This document shows positions 46,058-55,459 of a DNA stretch of 64,000 bases, piece by piece. Source of the DNA: an uncultured Bacilli bacterium (GTDB taxonomy: Bacteria; Bacillota_I; Bacilli_A; ML615J-28; CAG-313); assembly GCA_934098295.1 (NCBI GenBank), contig CAKONV010000007.1, positions 1-64,000 of the forward strand, written 5' to 3'. Position 1 is the stretch's first letter. Each line of letters begins with the position of its first letter. The notes beneath the pieces are model-generated. The model saw nothing but the letters and a program-made list of their open reading frames with translations, did not search any database and had not been told where the DNA came from. A program made the translations under genes and the position numbers.

Positions 46058-48295
46058 CTATTTCTTCTTTCTTAAAACGATTCCCATTAAACTTGTTGCA
46101 GCAAGGAAAGATATTATTAATTCAGCACTCTTTTTGCCGCATTTTTTCTTTTTTTCTTGTGGCTTTTCATCTTTTACTTCATCATATTTTAAGACTTCTG
46201 ATGTTATTTTAAAGCTTTCACCCTCTTTTGTGTGTCCTTCTAAGACAAGTGTTAATTCATATACATTTTTAGTAAAATCTAAATCACTAAATCTTTCACT
46301 ACCTAACATGCTTGATAGTTCTTTTTCTTTTCCATTTATTAATATATAGGCTTTTTCAACAAGATTGTCATTATCTACATATTCATAACTTACACTTAAT
46401 GAATTTTCTTTTTTCTTTGATTCCTTAAATTCTTTGATTTCTGGTAAATCATAAGATAAGGTTTTTACAGTTATAGCTTCGGTACTAGCACTAAGAATAT
46501 CACCACTTGGATCATAAATATTGTAAGTAAAATAGATACTGTATTCGGTATTAGCAATTAAATCGTTAATTATTAATGATTCTTCATTGCCAAGTGTATA
46601 TGTAGTATTGCCAATGTGAACAATTACATCTTTGATCCAGCTTGCCTTATCATTATTCATATCTTTAGTTATTTTAATTGAAGTTTTTGATATGCCTTTT
46701 GCACTAAGGCCAGGATCAGGGTAATCATAATCTGGGGTTGTTAAATAAGTCTTGTATGTTTGGGTTGTAACTTTGGTAGGATCATATACATCCAAGTTAT
46801 CATATGTAATTGTAACCGGATAAGTTGTTTGTTTTTCTAAGTTAGTAAAAGTTATAGAAGAAGTATAGTCTTTAGTTTCGTTGTTTAGTGTTATTTTTAT
46901 GTTCTTTAAATTTTTAAATAATTCTTCATTTTTTACATTTAATTTAATGTTTGCAGTATTATAAGTTGATTCACTACTGTCAAAGCTAAAACCAGGATCT
47001 CTCATTACTACTAAACAATGGTTACCATCACTTCTTTCACTACCATCACTTGGTTTATTAACAACATCAAAGTTTCCATATTCATTACGAACGATTAAGG
47101 TTGAACTTCCACCACCATCAAGGTTATAGCCTTCAGTGCATCCTGCAAGTCTTAATAACTCACCACATTGTGGTAGCGATGCACCAATTTCATAATCAGA
47201 TTCTTTACCTCTACCAGCTACTACCATAAATACCATTTCACCATTTTCTTTGAAACCAATTAAAGTACGTGGATGAGTAGTATAAATAAAATCATTATCT
47301 GTATTACCTTCATATAATGGGTTACCATCTTCTAAAACTTGATAAATATAGCCGATTGAAGAACTTACACTTTTCCATTCATTTTCATAAACAAATTCAC
47401 ATTTTAAGTAATCATTAACATTAATGCTATTTAAAGAATTGTCTTTAGTTACTAAATAAAACTTACCAGTATCGGGTTTAGAATCTTTTCCTAAATCCTC
47501 TTTAATTTCTTCAATTGTACCTTTAACAAATGGCATACCGCCAATTGATACTCTGCAAACATCATAAGATCCTACATATACTTTATAACCAGTTAAATCA
47601 TAAGTTGAAGTTGCATCTTTAGTTATCAAGGTAATACCTGAAGAGCTTGGTGCTTTATTATAAGCAGAAATTTTTAATTCTTCAATTATTTCATCTTTTC
47701 CTTCATTGTATTTTCTTACATACATTGATGTAGAAATGGAAGGATCACCAATGATATAGCCACCTTCTTGTTTAAAGCCAATTGTGTTTCGGTAAGATGC
47801 TCCAGCTTTTTCAGCTCTATACATATCACCATCTTGCATGAAGTTACCCGTAGGTTCATGAGTTGCTGGTCTTCCATCCGTAACAGTATTTTTGAAGAAA
47901 TCACCGTTGATTCCAGCTAAAACGATCCATCCTGGGTGTGTAGCTTCATAATCTTTGGCAACTTGTCTTGTAGTCATTTGTTTCCATGCATCTTTAGCAC
48001 TTCCACTATATGTTACAACTTTGACATTTTCAGTTGGATCAAAATCAACCCATTGCACAGTATGGGGATTCCATTTATACTTACTTGAAGACGGATCCGT
48101 AATACCATCATATAAAGTTTTCATCTTTTGTTTATATAACATGGCGTTACCATAAACATCCTTTTCAATAAGTTTTTCTACTAATTCGGCTTTATCCGAT
48201 AATTTAGATGCTTGAATTTTTTGATTAGCACCTAACCCTAGACTTAACACTAAAGTTAAAACTAGCATCCATAAGAAATTCAATAATTTTTTCAC
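46058..48295 (-). CDS. Surface phosphodiester glycosidase (NAGPA-type), second paralogue
   Basis: 745 residues, GTG start overlapping the TGA of the DUF624 gene. Signal peptide 1-30. Phosphodiester glycosidase domain about 100-440 (LAGINGDFFKN, HPRTLIGFK, YNLDGGGSSTL, SDGSERSDGNH). Three fibronectin-like modules (440-700). Tail KKKKCGKKSA, hydrophobic stretch, GIVLRKKK. Homologous throughout to the protein at 17734-19698. Its position before nagZ and nagB supports a role in releasing phosphodiester-linked amino sugars, for example from teichoic acids or capsules. Confidence 0.85.
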   Translation of the reverse strand: MKKLLNFLWMLVLTLVLSLGLGANQKIQASKLSDKAELVEKLIEKDVYGNAMLYKQKMKTLYDGITDPSSSKYKWNPHTVQWVDFDPTENVKVVTYSGSAKDAWKQMTTRQVAKDYEATHPGWIVLAGINGDFFKNTVTDGRPATHEPTGNFMQDGDMYRAEKAGASYRNTIGFKQEGGYIIGDPSISTSMYVRKYNEGKDEIIEELKISAYNKAPSSSGITLITKDATSTYDLTGYKVYVGSYDVCRVSIGGMPFVKGTIEEIKEDLGKDSKPDTGKFYLVTKDNSLNSINVNDYLKCEFVYENEWKSVSSSIGYIYQVLEDGNPLYEGNTDNDFIYTTHPRTLIGFKENGEMVFMVVAGRGKESDYEIGASLPQCGELLRLAGCTEGYNLDGGGSSTLIVRNEYGNFDVVNKPSDGSERSDGNHCLVVMRDPGFSFDSSESTYNTANIKLNVKNEELFKNLKNIKITLNNETKDYTSSITFTNLEKQTTYPVTITYDNLDVYDPTKVTTQTYKTYLTTPDYDYPDPGLSAKGISKTSIKITKDMNNDKASWIKDVIVHIGNTTYTLGNEESLIINDLIANTEYSIYFTYNIYDPSGDILSASTEAITVKTLSYDLPEIKEFKESKKKENSLSVSYEYVDNDNLVEKAYILINGKEKELSSMLGSERFSDLDFTKNVYELTLVLEGHTKEGESFKITSEVLKYDEVKDEKPQEKKKKCGKKSAELIISFLAATSLMGIVLRKKK

Positions 48296-49023
48296 TTTTC
48301 GTCTCCTCCTTTATTTTCTTTCCTACCTTTTGCCCTAACATAAATAATATAATATTTTTTAAATGTTAATTTTACAACTAGATATATTGGAAGGCCAAAA
48401 CCTCCAATTATTAAAATTGTATCATACATAATTGATAAATAAGCTATTACAACAATGGTCACTACTAATGCCAATGTAATTGCTAAATCTTTAAAAGCCA
48501 TCATAGTGGCTAGTTTAATATCATCAATAATCCGACATCCACTCATATAGCTCATAACTAATGGTAAATGAATAACTATACAAAGGAACATGATTGAAAA
48601 AGAAATTGATAGGATTAAACCTATTATATTTATAAGTCCTTCACTAAGGGAAGTATAAAAATAAATTATGCTATTATAAAACAATAATATAAATATTACT
48701 AAAAAGATAGTTTCGATAATAGCTTTTTTATATACTTTTTTAAAGCTTTTAAAGAATTCTTTAAAGACAGTATTACAAAGTTTTAGTTCAAATTTAGATA
48801 CTAAATCAATACCCGCACAAATAGCTGGGTATAAATATAAAATGGTTGGTATTAGGGTTAAATAGCTCCAATACTTAAAATTAGGTAAGTCTTTAAAGAA
48901 GATATTAAATAGGTATAGAAGTAAAAAAGAAGGAATGATAATCAGCAAATTGATTAGCACAATACGAAAAACATAGTCAAAAAATTTAAATATTTTACTA
49001 TTGTACAAATTTACTGATTTCAT
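48292..49023 (-). CDS. DUF624-family membrane protein
   Basis: 243 residues, five to six hydrophobic helices. KFFDYVFRIVLINLLIIIP and KEFFKSFKKVYKKAIIET match the DUF624 pattern and the paralogue at 37078. It ends in TGA overlapping the next start, and follows the permease pair, as these proteins typically do in sugar ABC operons. Confidence 0.75.
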   Translation of the reverse strand: MKSVNLYNSKIFKFFDYVFRIVLINLLIIIPSFLLLYLFNIFFKDLPNFKYWSYLTLIPTILYLYPAICAGIDLVSKFELKLCNTVFKEFFKSFKKVYKKAIIETIFLVIFILLFYNSIIYFYTSLSEGLINIIGLILSISFSIMFLCIVIHLPLVMSYMSGCRIIDDIKLATMMAFKDLAITLALVVTIVVIAYLSIMYDTILIIGGFGLPIYLVVKLTFKKYYIIYVRAKGRKENKGGDEK

Positions 49024-49050
49024 TTCTTCTTCTCCTTCATAATTTAAATA

Positions 49051-50148
49051 TTAACCAACGATACCACTACGTTCAACACCTTCAATGAATAAACGTTGAA
49101 CAAATAGATAACCTATTAGTAATGGTAACATGATCATTAGAGCCGCTGTATTTGTTATAGCGGAAGTAAAGTAAGGGTTTGAACCAACTGAATCTCCAAC
49201 CAAATATAATAAATGTTTAAACGCAACGTCCTTTAACAAGTTATTAATCCATTCGGAAATATTTAACATTCTCATTGTTAATAGTGGGAAGCTATCACCT
49301 GAGATACCATAGTATTTAACATAATAAGCATCATTCCATTGCCATACAAATGCAAATAGAGAAACAGTAGTAATACAACCACGAGCATTTGGAAGCATTA
49401 CGCTCCAGAATGTACGAACAACACCAGCTCCATCAATTTGAGCACTTTCTTCAAGTTCTACAGGAATTCCTCTAAAGAATTGTCTAAATAGATAAATGAA
49501 CAATGCTGCTCTTATACCTTGACCAAAGATAGCCATTATATAAAGAATTATATCTTTTCCTTCACCTTTTAGTGTTAAAGCACTACCAGTCATAGCTTTG
49601 AATATTCCAAAAATATCAAAGTGAGTATAATACAATTGACGTGATAAAGCAATAGCTTGAGGGGGAACAAGTAAGGTTAACATTACAACCCAGAAAATAA
49701 GATTGCTACCTTTAAATTTTAATCTTGCGAAAGCATAACCAGCAAGGGATGTGGCCCCAACTTGAAGAATCGCTGTAATTAAAGATATTTTAATGTTGTC
49801 TCCTAAGGCCGTCCAATAGTCAAGTAATTCACCAGCAATTTTAAAGTTTACTAAAGAAAAGTTTTCAGGTATCCAAGTAACCAAAGGATTATTTAGGTCA
49901 CCTGGGTCCATGATACCAACAATTATTTCTCTAAAAATTGGATAAATGATAATAAATGATAATCCTATGAAAATGAATCCTCTAAGTATTGATACGGCTT
50001 TTGCCGAAACTTTTTGTCCAAATACAGCTCTTTTTATAGGATTTTTTACATCTACTTTAAACTCTTCATAACGTTCTTTAGCATCTTTACGATAGTTAGC
50101 AAACTTTTCTTTAAGTGTTAATTTTGTCTCATTATTTTTTGTCGTCAT
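49051..50148 (-). CDS. Carbohydrate ABC transporter permease (MalG type)
   Basis: 365 residues from ATG 50148 behind AAGGTGG. Six membrane helices with an N-terminal basic extension of about 55 residues. The EAA loop that contacts the ATPase is ELEESAQIDGAG-VVRTFWSVMLP. It overlaps its partner permease by 17 bp. A shared ATPase such as MsmX must be encoded elsewhere. Confidence 0.88.
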   Translation of the reverse strand: MTTKNNETKLTLKEKFANYRKDAKERYEEFKVDVKNPIKRAVFGQKVSAKAVSILRGFIFIGLSFIIIYPIFREIIVGIMDPGDLNNPLVTWIPENFSLVNFKIAGELLDYWTALGDNIKISLITAILQVGATSLAGYAFARLKFKGSNLIFWVVMLTLLVPPQAIALSRQLYYTHFDIFGIFKAMTGSALTLKGEGKDIILYIMAIFGQGIRAALFIYLFRQFFRGIPVELEESAQIDGAGVVRTFWSVMLPNARGCITTVSLFAFVWQWNDAYYVKYYGISGDSFPLLTMRMLNISEWINNLLKDVAFKHLLYLVGDSVGSNPYFTSAITNTAALMIMLPLLIGYLFVQRLFIEGVERSGIVG

Positions 50149-51268
50149 AATAGAATACCACCTTCGATAAAATTCCAAGTACTATTAAAAGTAAGATTGC
50201 TATAACACCTAAATATGCCCATGACATAGCGGCATGAATACCATATTCTGATTTGTCAGCATATGTTTCAATTACATCGTTAACACTAGAACGTAAATAT
50301 GAATCAATAACTGTATATACGATAACCGTTGGAATCATTGGTGAAACCATTGGTAACGTAATTTTCCAGAACATTTCATATTGTGTAGCACCTTCCATTT
50401 TTGCTGCTTCATATAAGTGTTTAGGAACTGATTGAATAGCTGTTAAGAAAATTAGAATTTGAATACCTGAGTACGTTATTGTATCATAAATTGTTGATGT
50501 AATTCCAGAAAGGAAAGTTACAAAAAACTTAGGAACGCCAATACCTTGTAAGAATACACTCATATCAAACAATGTTGTTAAAGCATTATTTCCTTGAGCA
50601 GCCATCGCATTGTTTAAACTTGAACTTGCTTCAATTGCTGCTGATACAGCTTGTGAGTTAAATATTACTGGTAAAAAGAAGATAGCTCTTACGGCACCAC
50701 GTCCTTTAAATTTACCATTTAACATTACTGCTAGCAATAAACTAAAGATTGTTATAACAGCGCAATCACTAGTAGTTGATCCAATTGTGTTTAATAATTC
50801 AACTGGGTACTTTGAGTCTACTGTGAAAGCATATTTATAGTTGTACAAGAAATCTGTTGATATTGGGTTTGTATAATCACCAATTTTAACTGCTTCAGAA
50901 CTAAAGAACTTACTAAAGTGAACAATTACACCACTAGCAGAAAGTTCAATTGTACTAAACGAATAAATAAGTGACATTATTAATGGATATGCAAAGAATA
51001 CTAAGAAACCAAGGATTGTTGGAAGTAAGAACATTACCGAAACAATCTTTTTTTGTACATCAAAACGAAGACGGTCAAATGTTCTTGCTTTTACCCAAGC
51101 TAATGGCCAAAATATATAACCAATAAAACGACCAATTTTTTCTAGTATTAATGATAACTTAGAAACACGATACCAGTTAATAAATTTATTCCATAAACCA
51201 CTAAAGAATTCGGCAATTTTAGTTTTTAAACTCTTCTTGTCTTTTTGATTAGATTTGTCTTTTTTCAT
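50132..51268 (-). CDS. Carbohydrate ABC transporter permease (MalF type)
   Basis: 378 residues. N-terminal basic tail of about 75 residues, then the MalF-type membrane domain with a large extracellular loop between the first helices and the EAA loop HLYEAAKMEGATQYEMFWKITLP. Forms the channel with the MalG-type partner downstream. It follows the DUF5696 gene by 16 bp. Confidence 0.88.
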   Translation of the reverse strand: MKKDKSNQKDKKSLKTKIAEFFSGLWNKFINWYRVSKLSLILEKIGRFIGYIFWPLAWVKARTFDRLRFDVQKKIVSVMFLLPTILGFLVFFAYPLIMSLIYSFSTIELSASGVIVHFSKFFSSEAVKIGDYTNPISTDFLYNYKYAFTVDSKYPVELLNTIGSTTSDCAVITIFSLLLAVMLNGKFKGRGAVRAIFFLPVIFNSQAVSAAIEASSSLNNAMAAQGNNALTTLFDMSVFLQGIGVPKFFVTFLSGITSTIYDTITYSGIQILIFLTAIQSVPKHLYEAAKMEGATQYEMFWKITLPMVSPMIPTVIVYTVIDSYLRSSVNDVIETYADKSEYGIHAAMSWAYLGVIAILLLIVLGILSKVVFYYDDKK

Positions 51269-51284
51269 TTACTTGCCTCCTTCT

Positions 51285-54200
51285 TTAATTTAATACTGAT
51301 GGTTGGAATGATTTTGCAGAAACAACAGTACCATCGGCTGCTGTATAATTGTTACGACTATAATTCAAGTAAACTACAACATCTTTATTATTAACTTTGT
51401 ATGTTACTTTATAGATGCTTTCATCAAGCCATTCATGTGCATATAAAGTTCCCTTGTAGATATTTAATTCATCTAATGTTTCATACATATATTCTACATC
51501 AGTAACCCAGTTACTATATAGTGTATAGAAATAACTCTTATAATCAGTTTGAAGTAATTTATCACTTGACTCATATGTGAATGTATAAGCAAGGTTAGAA
51601 CCAGTTTCAATTACATGCATTAAATATTCCATTGAACCTTTTTCTGAATTAGCGTTAAAGTTATAACCACTATAATCAAATAATCCATTAGCAACTAATT
51701 GATAGAAAGGAATTGAATAGTCAATAATTTCATATTTAGTTCCTTCAAATGGGATATTTTTAGCAATAGTTGTATATTGGAATGCATAATCATATGGAGC
51801 ATATAAAGTAAATTTATTAATTCCTTTTTCTTTCATATACTCTAAAGATTTAATTTGTTCTTTTATTGCATCATTTTTGAATGTTTCAACACCTTTTTTG
51901 TAATCACCAGCAAGAGATGAACCCATCTTATCAATAGCTAAACTATTACCAGATGGTGTTAGTTTCTTATAATTATCAGCTAATTTTTTAGCGAATTCAA
52001 AATAATAACGTGGTGACAATGATCTAATCTTTTCAGATTTTTTATCATACATATTTGTGTTAGGTTCATAATTTTGTTTAACTGCATATTTACCTGATGC
52101 ATCATGAGTTGTATAATGATTGTTACCAAATGATTCTTGGAATTTTACAATTTCACCAAATGAAACATATGGGTATACTGTTAATGATTCATCTTTGTTT
52201 GCCGTTAATTCTCTAAATTTTTCTTTAGAACCTAAAAGGCCTGACATTTTAATTGTTTTAAATGAAGTGTTTACAAGATTTTCTTTACGCCATCCATAAT
52301 AGAAAGCATTAATATTTTTAACACCGACATTTTTAAATGCTTGTACAATTATATCAAATTCATCTAAAGTTGTTAATGAAGCTCTATCTTTATACTTAAT
52401 ACCAACAAAATTATTTTCAAAAGAGTATGTACCAAGAACTTGCATATCTAATACAGGAGTAGTTGTTGTATCTATATTTTCAATATTGTAAGTATCAATA
52501 AGAATTTTTTGATAACGTTTAGCTACAGCAGAATAACTTAATTCATCCTCTGATAATAATGCAAATGATAATTTCAAATCACTTTTGACAATAGCATCAG
52601 TCCATTTGTTAACTGTTTTTCTTTCATAAGAAGCTCTACCTAAAGTAATTGTTGTGTATTCACGATAATATGCACTGAAATAATTTGTATTAAAGTTATC
52701 TTTACGTCCAGAAATATCAGCTGTTAATTGTAATTGGGAAGCACCTTGTGTTGCGTAAGCAATAACACCAGAAGTGTTTCCTGTATTAACTACCGCATAC
52801 ATAGGGAACATTAAATCATAGAAACTACCTTTATTAATTTCTGAAGTATAAGTTAAGTCCGTTGTATAAACTCTCTTTACATATTTTGAATATTGTAATT
52901 TGTTATTATCATGATTTAAGATTGAACCACTTCCATCAGGAATTACAGTGTATCCTTCAATGCCAGCTTTTGTAGCTGTAAAATATGGTAGGATATCAAT
53001 ATATGTAAGTGGATATGAAGGGTCATCAACAATTGAATTACCAGGAATCATTACATCTAAACCATTTTCAGTTATTGTATATTCAATAGCAATTGAATAT
53101 TTTGGATCGGAAATATCAATTGTTTGTCCGAACATATCGTTATCTTCTTTTAAATCTTCAACAGTATAACCACAATAATCATACATTACTTTCTTTAATA
53201 ATTGAATAGTTTGAATAGACATTTTTGAGAATCCGTTAGAATCGCAATAATCAGCTATTTCATAATAGTCAATACCACCATCAAATTTATCTTTAAATTC
53301 ATTTAAAGCACTATCTTTAGTGATTAAGTTTCCAAATATCTTTAAGAATAAGATTACGTCGTCTTTAGAAATAGGGTAACCATTTGCTTCAGCATCATCT
53401 AAGGCTTTCTTTAATGCATCGCTATCAGTACCACTTGAGAATATAGCTCCCATATATGGGTTGTTATTAAGCATAGCATCAAAACGTTCAGCCGAAATAT
53501 ATTTAGGGAAATCAGCGTATGTTGTTCCTCTTTTTTCAATTGAATACCAAACAATAAGTTTACCAGTTTCCTCATCAACTCTTACAGCGAAATTTGGTGT
53601 AATTTCTTCTTGAGTTGAAATGTTACGATCTAGAACTGAATATTGATAATTTGATCTACTTCCAGGGTTACCTGCAAATATTGAATAGTTAAGATTTAAT
53701 ATTGTATTTTGTTCTAACTCTCTAGAAACGTTAGTAGATAAATCATCACCTGTAGGATTAGATAACCATGTTTGAACAACGTTACCTTCTTTATCTGTTA
53801 ATTCTAGTTTAAATGTCGTTAAATGATAGTTGAACCATAAACTATAAGTATTACCTTTGCTATCAGTTTTTGATAAGACTGGTTTATTAGGATAATCTGT
53901 TGCAAGGCCACCAAAACCAAGTAGAGTTTCATTCTTGTAATCATCCCACTTTGGTAATGATTTTTGTAGAAGTGTTTTTAATGATGATAATTCATCATAT
54001 TTGTTGAATTCAGTGATAAATTCATCATATTCTTCTTCGCTCATGCCACATTTTTTATCCTTTAACATAAGGGCAAAAGAATTATTTTTTAATGCTACAA
54101 CTCCGAAACTTTTGAATAAGGCAATTTCATCATCATTCCAATCAGGGAATAAATCAATTAGATTTTCAGGGGCATCTCTTAATGCTGAATAAAAATCATA

Positions 54201-54734
54201 TTTTTCACCTTCAAATCCATTTGCTAAAGCGAATTCATAAACATCATCATATTCACAAGTAACATCTGTTAAATCATCTACAGTAATGTCAAAATATGCT
54301 TTTAACCATTCTTCAACCGTTCCATCATATGTTTTTTCACAAAGGTCATATTTTGTCTTATGTTCTCTGTAAATAGCATCTATTCTCAATTTAGCGGCTA
54401 TTGAAAGTAATTCTTCTTGATAACGAGCAGCTTCAAGTTTTTCTTTTTCTGTTAAACCATCACCATCTTCGTTATGACCAGTAAGAACCCAAGGTAATTT
54501 ATAATTTTCTTTATCTAAATAGTCAAATTTTTTAACATTTACGGTAATATCATCATAATATTTGAATCCATCTAATTTTTCTTGTTTCCAATAATCAGAA
54601 GGATATTCATTTTCAACAGTATTTGTAGAAGCTTTATATTTTCCTAAGAAATAAGTAGCAACAACAATAACAATGATCACTGCAATAATGATCCATAATG
54701 TTCTTTTAATTAAAGTACCAAAACTTGCTTTCAT
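51285..54734 (-). CDS. DUF5696-domain membrane-anchored extracellular protein
   Basis: 1149 residues. One N-terminal membrane helix (about 12-30), then a wholly extracellular part. The central and C-terminal regions (about 560-1140: YTVIPDGSGSILNHDNN, NINAFYYGWRKENL, SLAIDKMGSSLAGDYKKG, LYAPYDYAFQYTT) match the DUF5696 family, found with sugar ABC importers in Paenibacillus-type operons. The C-terminal part looks glycosidase-like, but I see no proven active site. Probably processes or presents glycans near the permeases. Confidence 0.8.
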   Translation of the reverse strand: MKASFGTLIKRTLWIIIAVIIVIVVATYFLGKYKASTNTVENEYPSDYWKQEKLDGFKYYDDITVNVKKFDYLDKENYKLPWVLTGHNEDGDGLTEKEKLEAARYQEELLSIAAKLRIDAIYREHKTKYDLCEKTYDGTVEEWLKAYFDITVDDLTDVTCEYDDVYEFALANGFEGEKYDFYSALRDAPENLIDLFPDWNDDEIALFKSFGVVALKNNSFALMLKDKKCGMSEEEYDEFITEFNKYDELSSLKTLLQKSLPKWDDYKNETLLGFGGLATDYPNKPVLSKTDSKGNTYSLWFNYHLTTFKLELTDKEGNVVQTWLSNPTGDDLSTNVSRELEQNTILNLNYSIFAGNPGSRSNYQYSVLDRNISTQEEITPNFAVRVDEETGKLIVWYSIEKRGTTYADFPKYISAERFDAMLNNNPYMGAIFSSGTDSDALKKALDDAEANGYPISKDDVILFLKIFGNLITKDSALNEFKDKFDGGIDYYEIADYCDSNGFSKMSIQTIQLLKKVMYDYCGYTVEDLKEDNDMFGQTIDISDPKYSIAIEYTITENGLDVMIPGNSIVDDPSYPLTYIDILPYFTATKAGIEGYTVIPDGSGSILNHDNNKLQYSKYVKRVYTTDLTYTSEINKGSFYDLMFPMYAVVNTGNTSGVIAYATQGASQLQLTADISGRKDNFNTNYFSAYYREYTTITLGRASYERKTVNKWTDAIVKSDLKLSFALLSEDELSYSAVAKRYQKILIDTYNIENIDTTTTPVLDMQVLGTYSFENNFVGIKYKDRASLTTLDEFDIIVQAFKNVGVKNINAFYYGWRKENLVNTSFKTIKMSGLLGSKEKFRELTANKDESLTVYPYVSFGEIVKFQESFGNNHYTTHDASGKYAVKQNYEPNTNMYDKKSEKIRSLSPRYYFEFAKKLADNYKKLTPSGNSLAIDKMGSSLAGDYKKGVETFKNDAIKEQIKSLEYMKEKGINKFTLYAPYDYAFQYTTIAKNIPFEGTKYEIIDYSIPFYQLVANGLFDYSGYNFNANSEKGSMEYLMHVIETGSNLAYTFTYESSDKLLQTDYKSYFYTLYSNWVTDVEYMYETLDELNIYKGTLYAHEWLDESIYKVTYKVNNKDVVVYLNYSRNNYTAADGTVVSAKSFQPSVLN

Positions 54735-54745
54735 TTTATTGCCTC

Positions 54746-55459
54746 CTACATATACCTTGTTGATATCTCATCATAAATTGAGTACAAGAAACCGTAGATT
54801 TGTTCAGCTAAGTTAAAGATTAACAATGCTAAGAAAACGATAATAGCCGTTGCTACAATTGTTAAAATTACTGACCAAAGTACTTTTCCAAGTCCATATT
54901 CATGAATAGAAATCAAGCCTGTAAGTGCCATGAAACCAGTTAATGTCCATGCAAGAATTTGTATCAATTGAATAAATTGAGCTTCGCTTGCTGTAATAAC
55001 ATTACTTAGAGGTATGTTAATAAATCCTAATATCATAACTGGGAAATATGAATAACATGCCATCATAAAGATTTCTTTCATTTTGCCTTTACCATCCATT
55101 AGGGTAGTAACACTCCAGTTAGCTATTGATAATAGTAGTGGAGGTAGGGCACCATATACTAAAACTCTAATACTACTAAATGTTTGGGGATTGTTAGTAT
55201 TGATAACCGGACCTTGAAAATTATATTCCAACATTTTCATGGCAACGTATAACACAATAATAACGATTGAAACCCACATTTTACCTTTTTTCTCTTGTTT
55301 GAATGATTGCCATCCAGCCATAGGATGAGTAAGAATATATAGTGGATAACCAAATACTTCTTGGAAGAAAACAGAAATAGCTTCCTTAACTTTTTTAACA
55401 ACATCAACAAATTTTGTTGGTTGCTTTTCTTTTGTCATATTTACTTGTTGATTTTCCAT
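54746..55459 (-). CDS. YIP1-family membrane protein
   Basis: 237 residues with five membrane helices. The opening segment HPMAGWQSFKQEKKG and the later MACYSYFPVMILGFINIPLS fit the YIP1 family. In Bacilli it commonly sits beside DUF5696 genes and permeases, as here. It overlaps the upstream gene by one base (TAATG), so translation is coupled. Function unknown. Confidence 0.75.
   Translation of the reverse strand: MENQQVNMTKEKQPTKFVDVVKKVKEAISVFFQEVFGYPLYILTHPMAGWQSFKQEKKGKMWVSIVIIVLYVAMKMLEYNFQGPVINTNNPQTFSSIRVLVYGALPPLLLSIANWSVTTLMDGKGKMKEIFMMACYSYFPVMILGFINIPLSNVITASEAQFIQLIQILAWTLTGFMALTGLISIHEYGLGKVLWSVILTIVATAIIVFLALLIFNLAEQIYGFLYSIYDEISTRYM

Noticed and set aside
47716..47904. Minus-strand 62-codon frame
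   Set aside because: Alternative frame inside the phosphodiester glycosidase gene.
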